Virus record (IMG/VR): IMGVR_UViG_3300035703_000118
Location: 1 to 56,030 of that record
Strand: one strand, 5' to 3'
Length of the DNA: 56,030 bases
Source of the DNA: a virus
The first letter of the stretch is position 1; each line of letters starts with the position of its first letter. A model generated the notes under the pieces. It did no database searches. It was given only the letters and a program-made list of their open reading frames with translations, and was not told where the DNA came from. Positions 8,233 to 14,356 of this stretch are shown in pieces. A program made the position numbers and the translations under genes.

Positions 8233-8345
8233 AGCGGGTCATCGTCCTGGTCGGTGATTATCGCCAGCGCGATCACCAAGAAGCCGCCGATGAACATGCC
8301 GCCCAAGAGGCCGAAAACGAAGAACACCATAGGGTCATCACTCAT
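8229..8345 (-). CDS. single-pass membrane peptide, 38 aa
   Basis: ATG 8345, preceded by GGTGGAGG. Residues about 6-30 form one strongly hydrophobic segment (VFFVFGLLGGMFIGGFLVIA) flanked by acidic ends, giving a likely transmembrane helix. It overlaps both neighbours by 8 and 4 bases, which supports its being real. Role unknown. Confidence 0.65.
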   Translation of the reverse strand: MSDDPMVFFVFGLLGGMFIGGFLVIALAIITDQDDDPL

Positions 8346-8496
8346 CCTCCACCCCCGTCACGTCAAACGCTTTGACATCCAACAAGTACTCGCGGCCTTC
8401 ATGCCAGAAAATAATCGACGCACCATTACGCTGCGCAATGCCCGACTGCTCAACCAAATCGCCGAAAGCAAACAAGGCTTGGATTTCTGCGCTCAC
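8338..8496 (-). CDS. hypothetical protein, 52 aa (GTG start)
   Basis: GTG 8496 overlaps the upstream stop (GTGA), giving a 52-residue small alpha/beta protein (FAFGDLVEQSG, ASIIFWHEGREYLLDV). A longer version from an upstream ATG would overlap the previous gene by about 60 bases and is less likely. No family recognised. Confidence 0.65.
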   Translation of the reverse strand: MSAEIQALFAFGDLVEQSGIAQRNGASIIFWHEGREYLLDVKAFDVTGVEDE

Positions 8497-8867
8497 AGTT
8501 TGATCCCTTCTGATAGGACTTCGTATTGCCAATCTTGCATTGCCGTGTTCGCGCAAACGTCACCATCACTGTTGCCCCACCACTTGCCTGAAACGTCCGA
8601 CACGAAAATATCCCGAGTGTCGCCGTAAAGGTTGAAACTGTCATTAGACGCAGTAACGCGAATCACCGCACCAACGCCAGTCGGAAGCTCGCGGATCGGG
8701 GTGACTTTTACCATGACACCGCGCTCCATGTATAGGTAGTCGGGGTGATCCGAGGGGGTGCCGTCTTTGTAATTCGAGAGTGACCCACCCAGCGACCACA
8801 TCACCGCCGATACCTCGTCCCCATCAGCATCGGTGAACTGCACCCGGACTTTTTGCCATTCAGTCAT
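8493..8867 (-). CDS. hypothetical beta-rich protein, 124 aa
   Basis: Largest protein of the leftward small-gene cluster. Alternating Val/Thr/Ile and charged residues with aromatic positions suggest a beta-sandwich. It overlaps the next gene by 4 bases. No motif or family recognised. Confidence 0.72.
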   Translation of the reverse strand: MTEWQKVRVQFTDADGDEVSAVMWSLGGSLSNYKDGTPSDHPDYLYMERGVMVKVTPIRELPTGVGAVIRVTASNDSFNLYGDTRDIFVSDVSGKWWGNSDGDVCANTAMQDWQYEVLSEGIKL

Positions 8868-8872
8868 TGCTA

Positions 8873-9046
8873 CTACTCCGCCTCATACGCGGCACCAGTG
8901 ATGCCTCCGGCGACGATAATGGCGATGATCCCGAGCACGCCCGTGTAGCCCCACTTCTCATCTTCCAGCCAAGCCCCAGCCGTGAACGCCGCCAGGGTGC
9001 CCACGATAAGCACCAGCGTCACGGTTGCCATGATTCTTGCAAACAT
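8873..9046 (-). CDS. two-helix membrane protein, 57 aa
   Basis: ATG 9046 overlaps the upstream stop as TAATG, with a GAGGAGCAG ribosome binding site. Two hydrophobic segments, about 5-24 and 36-53, are separated by an acidic loop (LEDEKWG), so a two-pass membrane hairpin is likely. It ends with two consecutive TAG codons. Role unknown. Confidence 0.7.
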   Translation of the reverse strand: MFARIMATVTLVLIVGTLAAFTAGAWLEDEKWGYTGVLGIIAIIVAGGITGAAYEAE

Positions 9047-9285
9047 TACTGCTCCTCCCGAAACTTTTTAGCTATCTTCTTCTGCCGCCTACGAGCCAAA
9101 CGCTTAGCACCCGCCTTGGTCAGCCGTAGCCACGGTTCCGCATTTTCCGCGAAACTCCAAACCAGCGTGCCGAAGGTTCTGCCAATCGTGGCAACCTGGC
9201 CAGTGTTCACTTGCGCTTGCCATCGAACTTGGCCCATGTCATTGACCCACTTAATCGGCTCTGGTACATCTCGCCAATCAACCAT
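9046..9285 (-). CDS. hypothetical basic protein ending in EEQ, 79 aa
   Basis: The N-terminal half contains conserved-looking aromatic positions (DWRDVPEPIKWV). The C-terminal third is very basic (KAGAKRLARRRQKKIAKK), suggesting nucleic-acid binding. The final REEQ codons form the ribosome binding site for the next gene. No family recognised. Confidence 0.7.
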   Translation of the reverse strand: MVDWRDVPEPIKWVNDMGQVRWQAQVNTGQVATIGRTFGTLVWSFAENAEPWLRLTKAGAKRLARRRQKKIAKKFREEQ

Positions 9286-9527
9286 TACTGCTCCTCCATC
9301 ATCTTTTCAATTCGCTCTTTCACTCCACCGGGGCCAGTCCACGTCACCGCAGGAGAAGCATCAACGGCGGTCACAATAGAAGCCACCAGTTCTTCCCGCG
9401 CCTCGCGGATCACTTCGGCAAGCCAGCGGTCGAACGCTTTAGCGTCAGCGGGGTCAGAGATTCCGCCGTCGTTGATCCAATGGCCGTCACGCACTTCTTC
9501 CGTTGTCGGCGTGTATTCGTCGGTCAT
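9285..9527 (-). CDS. YTPT-EEVR family small protein, 80 aa
   Basis: From ATG 9527 the protein begins MTDEYTPTTEEVRDGHW, matching the starts of plus-strand proteins at 21176 (MTDYTPTVEEVREFY) and inside 24582 (DEYTPTVDEVRRDY). It then shares the pattern of a helix beginning FDRWLAEVIREAREEL. It is therefore a diverged paralogue of the duplicated cassette family, placed on the opposite strand. The start uses GGAGGAGCAGTAATG, coupled to the upstream stop. Function unknown. Confidence 0.75.
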   Translation of the reverse strand: MTDEYTPTTEEVRDGHWINDGGISDPADAKAFDRWLAEVIREAREELVASIVTAVDASPAVTWTGPGGVKERIEKMMEEQ

Positions 9528-9724
9528 TACTGCTCCTCCCACCCTGCGTTCGTCGTCAGGCCAGTAGCCAAATGCTCATTAACGACATGGACGTATCCGA
9601 CCGAAAGAGCGTTGACCCTGTAATCCCAGGCCACGCTCACCTTCTGGCAGACATTGCACACAACGTCATAACCGCCACCGGGCTTATTGCGAAGCGTAAA
9701 AGAATCACGCACCACATTGCTCAT
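9527..9724 (-). CDS. hypothetical Cys-pair protein, first leftward gene, 65 aa
   Basis: ATG 9724 has a strong GGAGGGAG ribosome binding site, better than the upstream in-frame ATG at 9793. The protein contains VVCNVCQKVSVAWDYRV, a CxxC pair followed by a beta strand, consistent with a small zinc-binding domain. It is the first gene transcribed leftward from the divergent control region. Confidence 0.7.
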   Translation of the reverse strand: MSNVVRDSFTLRNKPGGGYDVVCNVCQKVSVAWDYRVNALSVGYVHVVNEHLATGLTTNAGWEEQ

Positions 9725-9932
9725 ACCCACTCCCTCCACTAGATGCCCCCAGCCTACAACCACATCGGGCGGCATAGGGGCGCGCACGATCACAGTTGCG
9801 TAACGCTTTGGGCGGCCTTAACGGCGATTTTGTGAGCAAAAAAATTGGCGGCACGGCAACCCGATGTGCCTAAACGCATCGCGGAACCTTTGATGTTGCG
9901 AACGTAGTCAAAGCCATTGCGATCCATGGGCC

Positions 9933-9972
9933 AAAGTTTCGCGCGGGCCTTTAGGGGAAAGTTTCGCGCGGG
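9933..9972. repeat. direct repeat pair AAAGTTTCGCGCGGG
   Basis: Two identical 15-base copies at 9933-9947 and 9958-9972, 25 bases apart (about 2.4 helical turns). They adjoin the GATACCCC palindrome and suggest binding sites on nearly the same face of the DNA. Confidence 0.7.
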
Positions 9973-9986
9973 GGTATGCGAACTCC

Positions 9987-10004
9987 GATACCCCTGGGGG
10001 TATC
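9987..10004. promoter_or_regulatory. operator-like palindrome 1
   Basis: GATACCCC (9987-9994) and GGGGTATC (9997-10004) form a perfect 8+8 palindrome with a 2-base centre. It shares its TACCCC half-site with a second palindrome 37 bases further right. Confidence 0.65.
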
Positions 10005-10011
10005 CGCATAA

Positions 10012-10040
10012 TGCGTATCCTTTACTCGCGCTAGTGTCAA
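10012..10040 (-). promoter_or_regulatory. candidate leftward promoter
   Basis: On the minus strand a perfect TTGACA -35 box at 10040-10035 is followed after 17 bases by TACGCA (10017-10012), a weak -10. CATTAT slightly further on is a spaced-out alternative. It lies between the two palindromes and faces the small-gene and terminase block. Confidence 0.45.
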
Positions 10041-10059
10041 TACCCCCGTTATGGGGGTA
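10041..10059. promoter_or_regulatory. operator-like palindrome 2
   Basis: TACCCCC (10041-10047) and GGGGGTA (10053-10059) are perfect inverted arms around a 5-base centre. It abuts the candidate leftward -35 box. Confidence 0.6.
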
Positions 10060-10113
10060 GCGCGCATGGCGGGGCGTGTGGTATGCGCCCCATGCCGGCA
10101 TTATGAGCCTCCC

Positions 10114-10226
10114 TCACTATTACGCGCGCCCCCTGCAAGCTCGCCCCATAGCACCGATTACGTGCAAAGTCAATGCTTGACTTTCGGCTGCAAGTATGCG
10201 CTGAATATGTCTCACTATTACGCGCG
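10114..10226. repeat. direct repeat pair TCACTATTACGCGCG
   Basis: Identical 15-base copies at 10114-10128 and 10212-10226. A related ATTACGCGGG follows at about 10299, overlapping the rightward promoter. A TTGACT at 10177-10182 between the copies may be another -35 box. Confidence 0.6.
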
Positions 10227-10285
10227 GCCTCGTGCCCATGCGTGCGGGCGTTACCGAACCGTTACACATGGGCGGGGTGAAACAC

Positions 10286-10314
10286 TTGCGCCCGTACCTA
10301 TTACGCGGGATAAT
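10286..10314 (+). promoter_or_regulatory. early rightward promoter
   Basis: TTGCGC (10286-10291), a 17-base spacer and GATAAT (10309-10314) fit a housekeeping-sigma promoter. The predicted start is about 10320-10321, exactly at the first ATG, so the transcript may be leaderless, a common arrangement in Actinobacteria. Confidence 0.65.
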
Positions 10315-10320
10315 CGGGGC

Positions 10321-10488
10321 ATGACTAACAGCACCTGCCCCCTGACCACTGACGGCGCGCACGACATTGCATGGATGGATGCCCCGGCCATGCACTACGA
10401 CGGTGGCAGCGCGCATAGCTTCACGACCCCGCCCATGCGCCGGGGTATCTGTCTCGACTGTGATGCGCGTTTTTTTGACGCGATCTAG
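10321..10488 (+). CDS. small His/Cys protein, 55 aa, possibly leaderless
   Basis: First gene of the rightward arm. ATG 10321 lies at the predicted transcription start, with no ribosome binding site of its own. The protein has several His residues and a C-terminal CLDCDARFF, so it may bind metal. Likely an early host-takeover product by position only. Confidence 0.6.
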   Translation: MTNSTCPLTTDGAHDIAWMDAPAMHYDGGSAHSFTTPPMRRGICLDCDARFFDAI

Positions 10489-10514
10489 TGCCACCCCGCC
10501 CCCTATCCGTCATG

Positions 10515-10551
10515 AGCGGGTAGCGGGCTGAGTGCTACTAGCAAACCCGCT
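10515..10551. terminator. hairpin after the first early gene
   Basis: AGCGGGT (10515-10521) and ACCCGCT (10545-10551) are inverted arms around 23 bases. There is no T-run. It could attenuate or stabilise the early transcript. Confidence 0.4.
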
Positions 10552-10577
10552 AGACACTATCGAGAATGAGGGAACAC

Positions 10578-10766
10578 ATGCGACACGACGCAATTAGCAC
10601 GCGACTCAGCCCCAAGGGGCAAGCGGTATATGACGAATTGGTGGCCGCCCACGGGCTAGACGCTCTCCTGGAGGGCTACAGTCTGCCCCGGTTCTGCTCA
10701 CCCGCCGATATCGTCACACAGGCCATTCTGTGGGGAGACGTTGACGCTGAGGGGGTGCTGAACTAA
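10578..10766 (+). CDS. hypothetical protein, 62 aa
   Basis: GAGGGA six bases before ATG 10578 favours this start over the ATG at 10566. The protein (LSPKGQAVYDELVAAHGLDA) resembles a short helical domain. Stop overlaps the next start as TAATG. Confidence 0.6.
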   Translation: MRHDAISTRLSPKGQAVYDELVAAHGLDALLEGYSLPRFCSPADIVTQAILWGDVDAEGVLN

Positions 10767-10897
10767 TGACCCGCCAACAGTCACAAGCGCGCCGCGACGC
10801 CTACACACTGGCAGAACGTAAGCGCCAACAACGCACGACACAACGACGGGCAGAGCGGGCCGCAAAGGTTCGCGCGCGTGAGAATGGGGGGAAGTGA
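10766..10897 (+). CDS. highly basic small protein, 43 aa
   Basis: The frame from the coupled ATG 10766 encodes a very Arg/Gln/Ala-rich helix (AERKRQQRTTQRRAERAAKV). The charge suggests binding to nucleic acid. Start and stop both overlap neighbours (TAATG and TGATG). Confidence 0.6.
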   Translation: MTRQQSQARRDAYTLAERKRQQRTTQRRAERAAKVRARENGGK

Positions 10898-11061
10898 TGG
10901 AGACGCTAGCAACCCCCGGCCACTCTGCCACTGGATGCACCACTAGCGCACGACCGGGTGACTACTGTCCCAGTGCCTACGAAACGGCCACCGGGCGGCT
11001 CGTGCGACTTGACCGAAAACTAGCGCGCTGGCACGATAGCGCACACGGCATCACCGACTAG
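10897..11061 (+). CDS. hypothetical protein, 54 aa
   Basis: ATG 10897 overlaps the previous stop. Contains YCPSAYETATGRLVRLDRKL and two Cys residues. No family recognised. Confidence 0.5.
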   Translation: METLATPGHSATGCTTSARPGDYCPSAYETATGRLVRLDRKLARWHDSAHGITD

Positions 11062-11078
11062 ACAAAGGACTAAACACA

Positions 11079-11324
11079 ATGAGCAAAAACACAACTATTG
11101 TCGCCCGCGTGGGCCGCACCGAACGCGCCGGGGTCAGTTACTACGGTAACCCCGCCTTTACCGTCGCACTCGTGACCGAGAGTGGAGATATCTCCATCCA
11201 TCGGACTATGAGCAACGCGGGCATATCCTACGCAATCAATAACCCCGAATATCGGGAAGAACTGCACGAGTGGCACCTAACCCCTTCCGGTCGTATCAAA
11301 TTCGCTCGCAAGCTCTCAGACTAG
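11079..11324 (+). CDS. hypothetical protein, 81 aa
   Basis: Beta-rich N-terminus (TTIVARVGRT, AFTVALVTESGDISIHR) and polar C-terminus. Short spacing from the previous gene. No family recognised. Confidence 0.6.
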   Translation: MSKNTTIVARVGRTERAGVSYYGNPAFTVALVTESGDISIHRTMSNAGISYAINNPEYREELHEWHLTPSGRIKFARKLSD

Positions 11325-11338
11325 CGCGCTGCACGGTT

Positions 11339-11364
11339 GCCCTAGAGTCTCACGGTTCTAGGGC
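11339..11364. terminator. hairpin between early genes
   Basis: GCCCTAGA (11339-11346) and TCTAGGGC (11357-11364) form a perfect 8-bp stem with a 10-base loop. No clear T-tract follows; it may be a weak terminator or operator. Confidence 0.5.
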
Positions 11365-11412
11365 TTCCGCGTTGTTCGCTCGAATGACGAAACAATGATG
11401 GAGGGCAAGACA

Positions 11413-11682
11413 ATGCAAACATTCGACACCTACCCGGACACCTACGCACCCAGCGAAACTATCGCCCCGCGTGCCGTTCGGCTCATTCTCTGTGAGGGGC
11501 CTCACGCCGGTATCACGTTCGCTGCAGACTGTCAGTGTGACCGTGAACGGGTGCCAGTATCGACCCGTTACGGCGTTATCGGTACGGCCTACGGCAAGCT
11601 TCACAACACGGGCGGAGGGTGGCGCTTGTGGAAGTCTGCAAGCCCTGCATATCGCGCGGCGCGTGAGTATGTGAGCATCTAA
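11413..11682 (+). CDS. hypothetical protein, 89 aa
   Basis: GGAGGG precedes ATG 11413 at good spacing. The protein looks beta-rich (AVRLILCEGPHAGITFAADC) with two Cys in the centre. Its stop overlaps the next start (TAATG). No family recognised. Confidence 0.6.
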   Translation: MQTFDTYPDTYAPSETIAPRAVRLILCEGPHAGITFAADCQCDRERVPVSTRYGVIGTAYGKLHNTGGGWRLWKSASPAYRAAREYVSI

Positions 11683-11852
11683 TGACCGACTACCGCTCAA
11701 TGCTTCGAAACGCCGGTGTCAATTTTGCGGGTCTGTCGTTCGCTGAGCAAAACAAGCTCATAACGGCGATGCACAATGCGCACACTGTCGGATATTCGGC
11801 AGGGTATCACGCGGCGCTTTCGACCCCCGATTCTTTCGTGCACGGACTGTAA
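11682..11852 (+). CDS. hypothetical protein, 56 aa
   Basis: Reads from the coupled ATG 11682. Helical, His-rich middle (AMHNAHTVGYSAGYHAAL). No family recognised. Confidence 0.55.
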   Translation: MTDYRSMLRNAGVNFAGLSFAEQNKLITAMHNAHTVGYSAGYHAALSTPDSFVHGL

Positions 11853-11862
11853 GGGAGACTTT

Positions 11863-11976
11863 ATGACACTTTATGTTTGCACTTTATGCGAATACAAGAC
11901 CGCGTTTATGTCGGGTGCAATTATGCACGAGAATATCGGGCATAATGGCGCGCTAGTAATTTTGGAGGAACGTTAA
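11863..11976 (+). CDS. single C2H2-like zinc finger, 37 aa
   Basis: ATG 11863 follows a GGGAG ribosome binding site. The whole protein is one finger, C-x2-C-x13-H-x4-H (MTLYVCTLCEYKTAFMSG to HENIGH), flanked by short tails. Zinc binding and nucleic-acid or protein binding are inferred from the spacing. Confidence 0.65.
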   Translation: MTLYVCTLCEYKTAFMSGAIMHENIGHNGALVILEER

Positions 11977-12152
11977 TGTCGCTAATCAAATATCGCGGCA
12001 CAAAACGGTGTGCAATTTGTGGAGTATATCCCGGCGCATCATTTTACGCCATGGGGATATGGCAGAAAGATAAATGTCTAGGCGTTGTTTGCGGCTTACA
12101 CCGTGAGCAATTCGGCAACGTCGAGACTGAGCTACTATCTGGCGTTCACTAA
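11976..12152 (+). CDS. small Cys-pair protein, 58 aa
   Basis: ATG 11976 overlaps the zinc-finger stop, with GGAGG upstream. Cysteines occur as CAIC (12-15) and CLGVVCGLH (34-42), a possible treble-clef-like zinc site. Confidence 0.6.
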   Translation: MSLIKYRGTKRCAICGVYPGASFYAMGIWQKDKCLGVVCGLHREQFGNVETELLSGVH

Positions 12153-12229
12153 TGCGCCTAATCCTCCCCCTGCTATTCGTGGCCCTATATCTCGCTGCTG
12201 CTCATGCTTGCAGTGTCCCCTATTGCTAG
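12152..12229 (+). CDS. tiny signal-peptide-like product, 25 aa
   Basis: ATG 12152 overlaps the previous stop. The product is almost entirely one hydrophobic segment (MRLILPLLFVALYLAAAHAC) followed by SVPYC. It looks like a minimal membrane or exported peptide; expression is uncertain. Confidence 0.45.
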   Translation: MRLILPLLFVALYLAAAHACSVPYC

Positions 12230-12231
12230 AC

Positions 12232-12272
12232 GCTCACCCCCTGCTAGTTGTCTCGACTGGCAGGGGGTGAGC
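12232..12272. terminator. strong hairpin closing the first early operon
   Basis: GCTCACCCCCTGC (12232-12244) and GCAGGGGGTGAGC (12260-12272) form a perfect 13-bp stem. It follows the last small gene by three bases and precedes the long non-coding stretch. There is no T-tract. Confidence 0.7.
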
Positions 12273-12307
12273 TATGTCTAGCGGCTCTCAGTGCCATTCT
12301 AAGCGGT

Positions 12308-12345
12308 TGGCACCCCCTATTGGCTACCTAGTGCCTAGGGTGCCA
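12308..12345. repeat. inverted repeat TGGCACCC / GGGTGCCA
   Basis: Perfect 8-base arms at 12308-12315 and 12338-12345 with a 22-base centre that itself contains CCTAG-type motifs. Confidence 0.55.
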
Positions 12346-12779
12346 CAAAAGTCTCTCAAAATGGCACACGCGGCCATTCATGGCATATTGCTACCGGCCT
12401 ACCCCTAGCATCGTACCGTGGCGCGCTAGTGGCTAGTCTCCACACCGCAATGCCCGCCGATACCGGCCAGGGGCAGCACTCGGAGAGTGTGAGAGCACAA
12501 AAACCCTGCAGATCGAAGGGTGCCCACTAGATCGGTTCAGAGGGTGAGAAACCTAGGAGAACCCTGGATGCGCGTTTGCGTGCCCCTCGTGTGCGCAATT
12601 CCAATAACGTGTTTCGCTATGGATACTACTACACATGAATAGATATATTATTATTGTTTACGTGTTAAGGAAGGTTTAGCACAAAATGGGGCTTATCGAG
12701 GTCTAAAAGACACCTAGCAACCTAGTTATCAACGATATAGCAATCCTGACAGCAGATCGAACCTAGATACTTTTTACAA

Positions 12780-12880
12780 AGCCTATGGATTACACCGGCC
12801 ATGAATAGCAAGTTACGTCATTCCAAATACACAGATTGCATATGCTTTGGAGCCTATGGATTCGACCGGCGATGCATAAG
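12780..12880. repeat. imperfect direct repeat pair (AGCCTATGGATT..ACCGG)
   Basis: Copies at 12780-12808 and 12851-12880 share AGCCTATGGATT, then two differing bases, then ACCGGC and a similar ATG-containing tail; they start 71 bases apart. This fits iteron-like or operator sites upstream of the 13014 operon. Confidence 0.6.
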
Positions 12881-12924
12881 CTTTGCGGGTGCCGCTTGCA
12901 ATATCGAGGTTGCTGGAGTGCGGG

Positions 12925-12958
12925 ATGACCTCGGATGCGCGCGCCCAGAGTAGGTCAT
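12925..12958. repeat. inverted repeat ATGACCT / AGGTCAT
   Basis: Perfect 7-base arms at 12925-12931 and 12952-12958, about 55 bases before the first HTH gene; possibly an autoregulatory operator. Confidence 0.5.
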
Positions 12959-13013
12959 GTGGTAGCATCGCACGACGGCATTTGAGGGCTGTCCACACTG
13001 ACAGGAGGAACAC

Positions 13014-13292
13014 GTGGGAAGAAGAAGCATTCTCGACAGCGAGGCGTTTGGGCGGCTGAAAGGTGAACTTGACATGGCTGCTGAAAACCTGGAGGCCGAA
13101 AAAGCGAGTGCGAAAATCCACCTGGAAAATCTGGCACGCAAAATGGACGCTAAAAAGGCGCGAGCAATTGTGGCCGCTAAAGACGCAGGGTTGAGTGATT
13201 ATGCAATTGGTTTAGCGTCAGGCCACACTTCGCATAATTCACGCCGCGCACTAATTCAGTGGGCATTTGATTTGGAGGCGGGAAATGCCTAG
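13014..13292 (+). CDS. coiled-coil plus HTH small protein, paralogue 1 of 3
   Basis: GTG 13014 has a GGAGGA site. The 92 residues form a long charged helix (about 15-50) followed by an HTH-like unit (VAAKDAGLSDYAIGLASGHT). The next two genes have the same layout with overlapping ends, so the three arose by tandem duplication. The HTH suggests DNA binding and the helix dimerisation. Position next to the repeat-bearing non-coding region hints at a regulatory or origin-binding role, which is inference. Confidence 0.7.
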   Translation: MGRRSILDSEAFGRLKGELDMAAENLEAEKASAKIHLENLARKMDAKKARAIVAAKDAGLSDYAIGLASGHTSHNSRRALIQWAFDLEAGNA

Positions 13293-13575
13293 GCCAAGTT
13301 TGAACGAAAATCCTGTTTATCGGGAAACTCGGGCACGACTAATTCCGGTCAATAAGATCATGGATGAAGCGAAAGCCGAATGCGAACTAATCATGAGGAT
13401 GGCTAAAAGGAAGGTTGAGCAGGAGACCCTAGACGCCTTGGCTTACGGGGTGAGTAATGGTCTTAGCCAATACGCGATAAGTACCCTCACGGGCAAAACG
13501 CGGGCAAGTGACCGGCGTGAAGTTTTTGCACGGGCACAAAAGTGGATTGAGGAACGGAGTACCCAAAATGCCTAG
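13285..13575 (+). CDS. coiled-coil plus HTH small protein, paralogue 2 of 3
   Basis: ATG 13285 overlaps the previous gene by 8 bases. It begins MPRPSLNENPVYRETRARL, closely matching paralogue 3 (MPRPSLDADPQYAEYKARL). A charged helix then leads to the HTH-like GLSQYAISTLTGKTRASD. 96 residues. The high similarity to its neighbour indicates tandem duplication. Confidence 0.75.
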   Translation: MPRPSLNENPVYRETRARLIPVNKIMDEAKAECELIMRMAKRKVEQETLDALAYGVSNGLSQYAISTLTGKTRASDRREVFARAQKWIEERSTQNA

Positions 13576-14095
13576 ACCGTCACTAGATGCAGACCCTCAG
13601 TATGCGGAATATAAGGCGCGGCTGGAACCTCTAAAAGGCATCGTGGAGAAAGCCAAAGAGGATGCGGCGCGCGATGTTGAGCGGGCCAAGCAACGTGTTG
13701 AGGCTGAAATGCTGGCGATCATCCGTGAGGCAATCGAGGCCAACTACTCTCAGTACGCGGTTGGCAAGCTCACCGGTAAAACGCGTTCGGAAGATCAGAA
13801 GCGACTGATTGAGCGCGCTATGGGTGCCGATTGGGTGCCGAAAGGGGGGCGCGAAGTACCTGGCGTGGTCGATGTGGGCGGCTGGCTGTTTGGCCCTGCC
13901 GGTGCTGCTGGCACAACCGAGACCGGCACCCACACGCCTTTTGTGGCCCCTGACGGTACGCGGTACACCGTGGCCTACGGCGACGACAACAAGTGCCATT
14001 GGTACTCTGCAGACGGTACGCGACTGACCTACGACCAGTGTGATGCCCTACTCACCTTTGAGGTCGAGGAGTTTGCTCGCGCTAATGCTTTGTAA
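13568..14095 (+). CDS. coiled-coil plus HTH protein with C-terminal extension, paralogue 3 of 3
   Basis: Starts MPRPSLDADPQY and carries the same helix and HTH-like NYSQYAVGKLTGKTRSED. It then has about 85 extra residues: a Gly-rich linker and a beta-rich domain with repeated DGTRYT/DGTRLTYDQ elements. The extension could be a separate binding module fused to the shared DNA-binding unit. It overlaps paralogue 2 by 8 bases. Function unknown. Confidence 0.75.
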   Translation: MPRPSLDADPQYAEYKARLEPLKGIVEKAKEDAARDVERAKQRVEAEMLAIIREAIEANYSQYAVGKLTGKTRSEDQKRLIERAMGADWVPKGGREVPGVVDVGGWLFGPAGAAGTTETGTHTPFVAPDGTRYTVAYGDDNKCHWYSADGTRLTYDQCDALLTFEVEEFARANAL

Positions 14096-14122
14096 CGGTT
14101 TGGTAACGGTGCCTGTTGGGGC

Positions 14123-14151
14123 TTGCTACCACTAAACCGATACCCTAGATT
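14123..14151 (+). promoter_or_regulatory. candidate promoter for the 14.2-15.4 kb genes
   Basis: TTGCTA (14123-14128), 17 bases, TAGATT (14146-14151), in the intergenic gap before 14204. Spacing is ideal; each box matches consensus at 4 of 6 positions. Confidence 0.5.
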
Positions 14152-14203
14152 GGTTTACGAGGGGCCGGGGATGCTGGCCCACGAAAGTTTGGGAGGACAT
14201 GCA

Positions 14204-14356
14204 ATGGCTGTTGACCAATTCGAGCCGGTGGAGGTTGTCGTGCAGCGCGCCATGAACAACGGGCATCGGGGCATCGGCGGGTTTGGGTACTGCGTCGAAT
14301 GCGGCGCTCGTGCTGGCTCGTACCGGGCGCTGAACAACTGCCAGGGCGGTTGGTAA
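14204..14356 (+). CDS. small CxxC protein, 50 aa
   Basis: ATG 14204 follows GGGAGGA. Contains GYCVECGARAGSYRALNNCQ, three Cys residues in a zinc-ribbon-like arrangement. Stop overlaps the next start (TAATG). Confidence 0.6.
   Translation: MAVDQFEPVEVVVQRAMNNGHRGIGGFGYCVECGARAGSYRALNNCQGGW

Larger units (their letters stand above)
9725..10320. promoter_or_regulatory. divergent early control region
   Basis: About 600 bases without a supported gene separate the leftward and rightward blocks. It holds two GGGGTA palindromes, a 15-base direct repeat pair, a second 15-base repeat pair and at least one good promoter (listed separately). Short frames here look like noise. It is the most likely master switch of the genome. 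Confidence 0.75.
12273..13013. other. non-coding control or origin candidate, 0.74 kb
   Basis: No supported gene on either strand. The region is rich in CTAG, contains an AT-rich core at about 12617-12680 (runs of TATTATTATTG), inverted repeats at 12308-12345 and 12925-12958 and an imperfect direct repeat at 12780/12851. The combination is compatible with a replication origin or a large operator region; neither is proven. Confidence 0.6.

Noticed and set aside
9790-10494. Several 100-145 codon frames in the divergent region on both strands
   Set aside because: Arg/Cys/His-rich, no ribosome binding sites, and they run over palindromes and promoters; treated as chance frames.
12813-13141. Minus-strand frames of about 95-100 codons before the HTH trio
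   Set aside because: They overlap the well-supported GTG 13014 gene and the repeat region; composition looks like antisense shadow.
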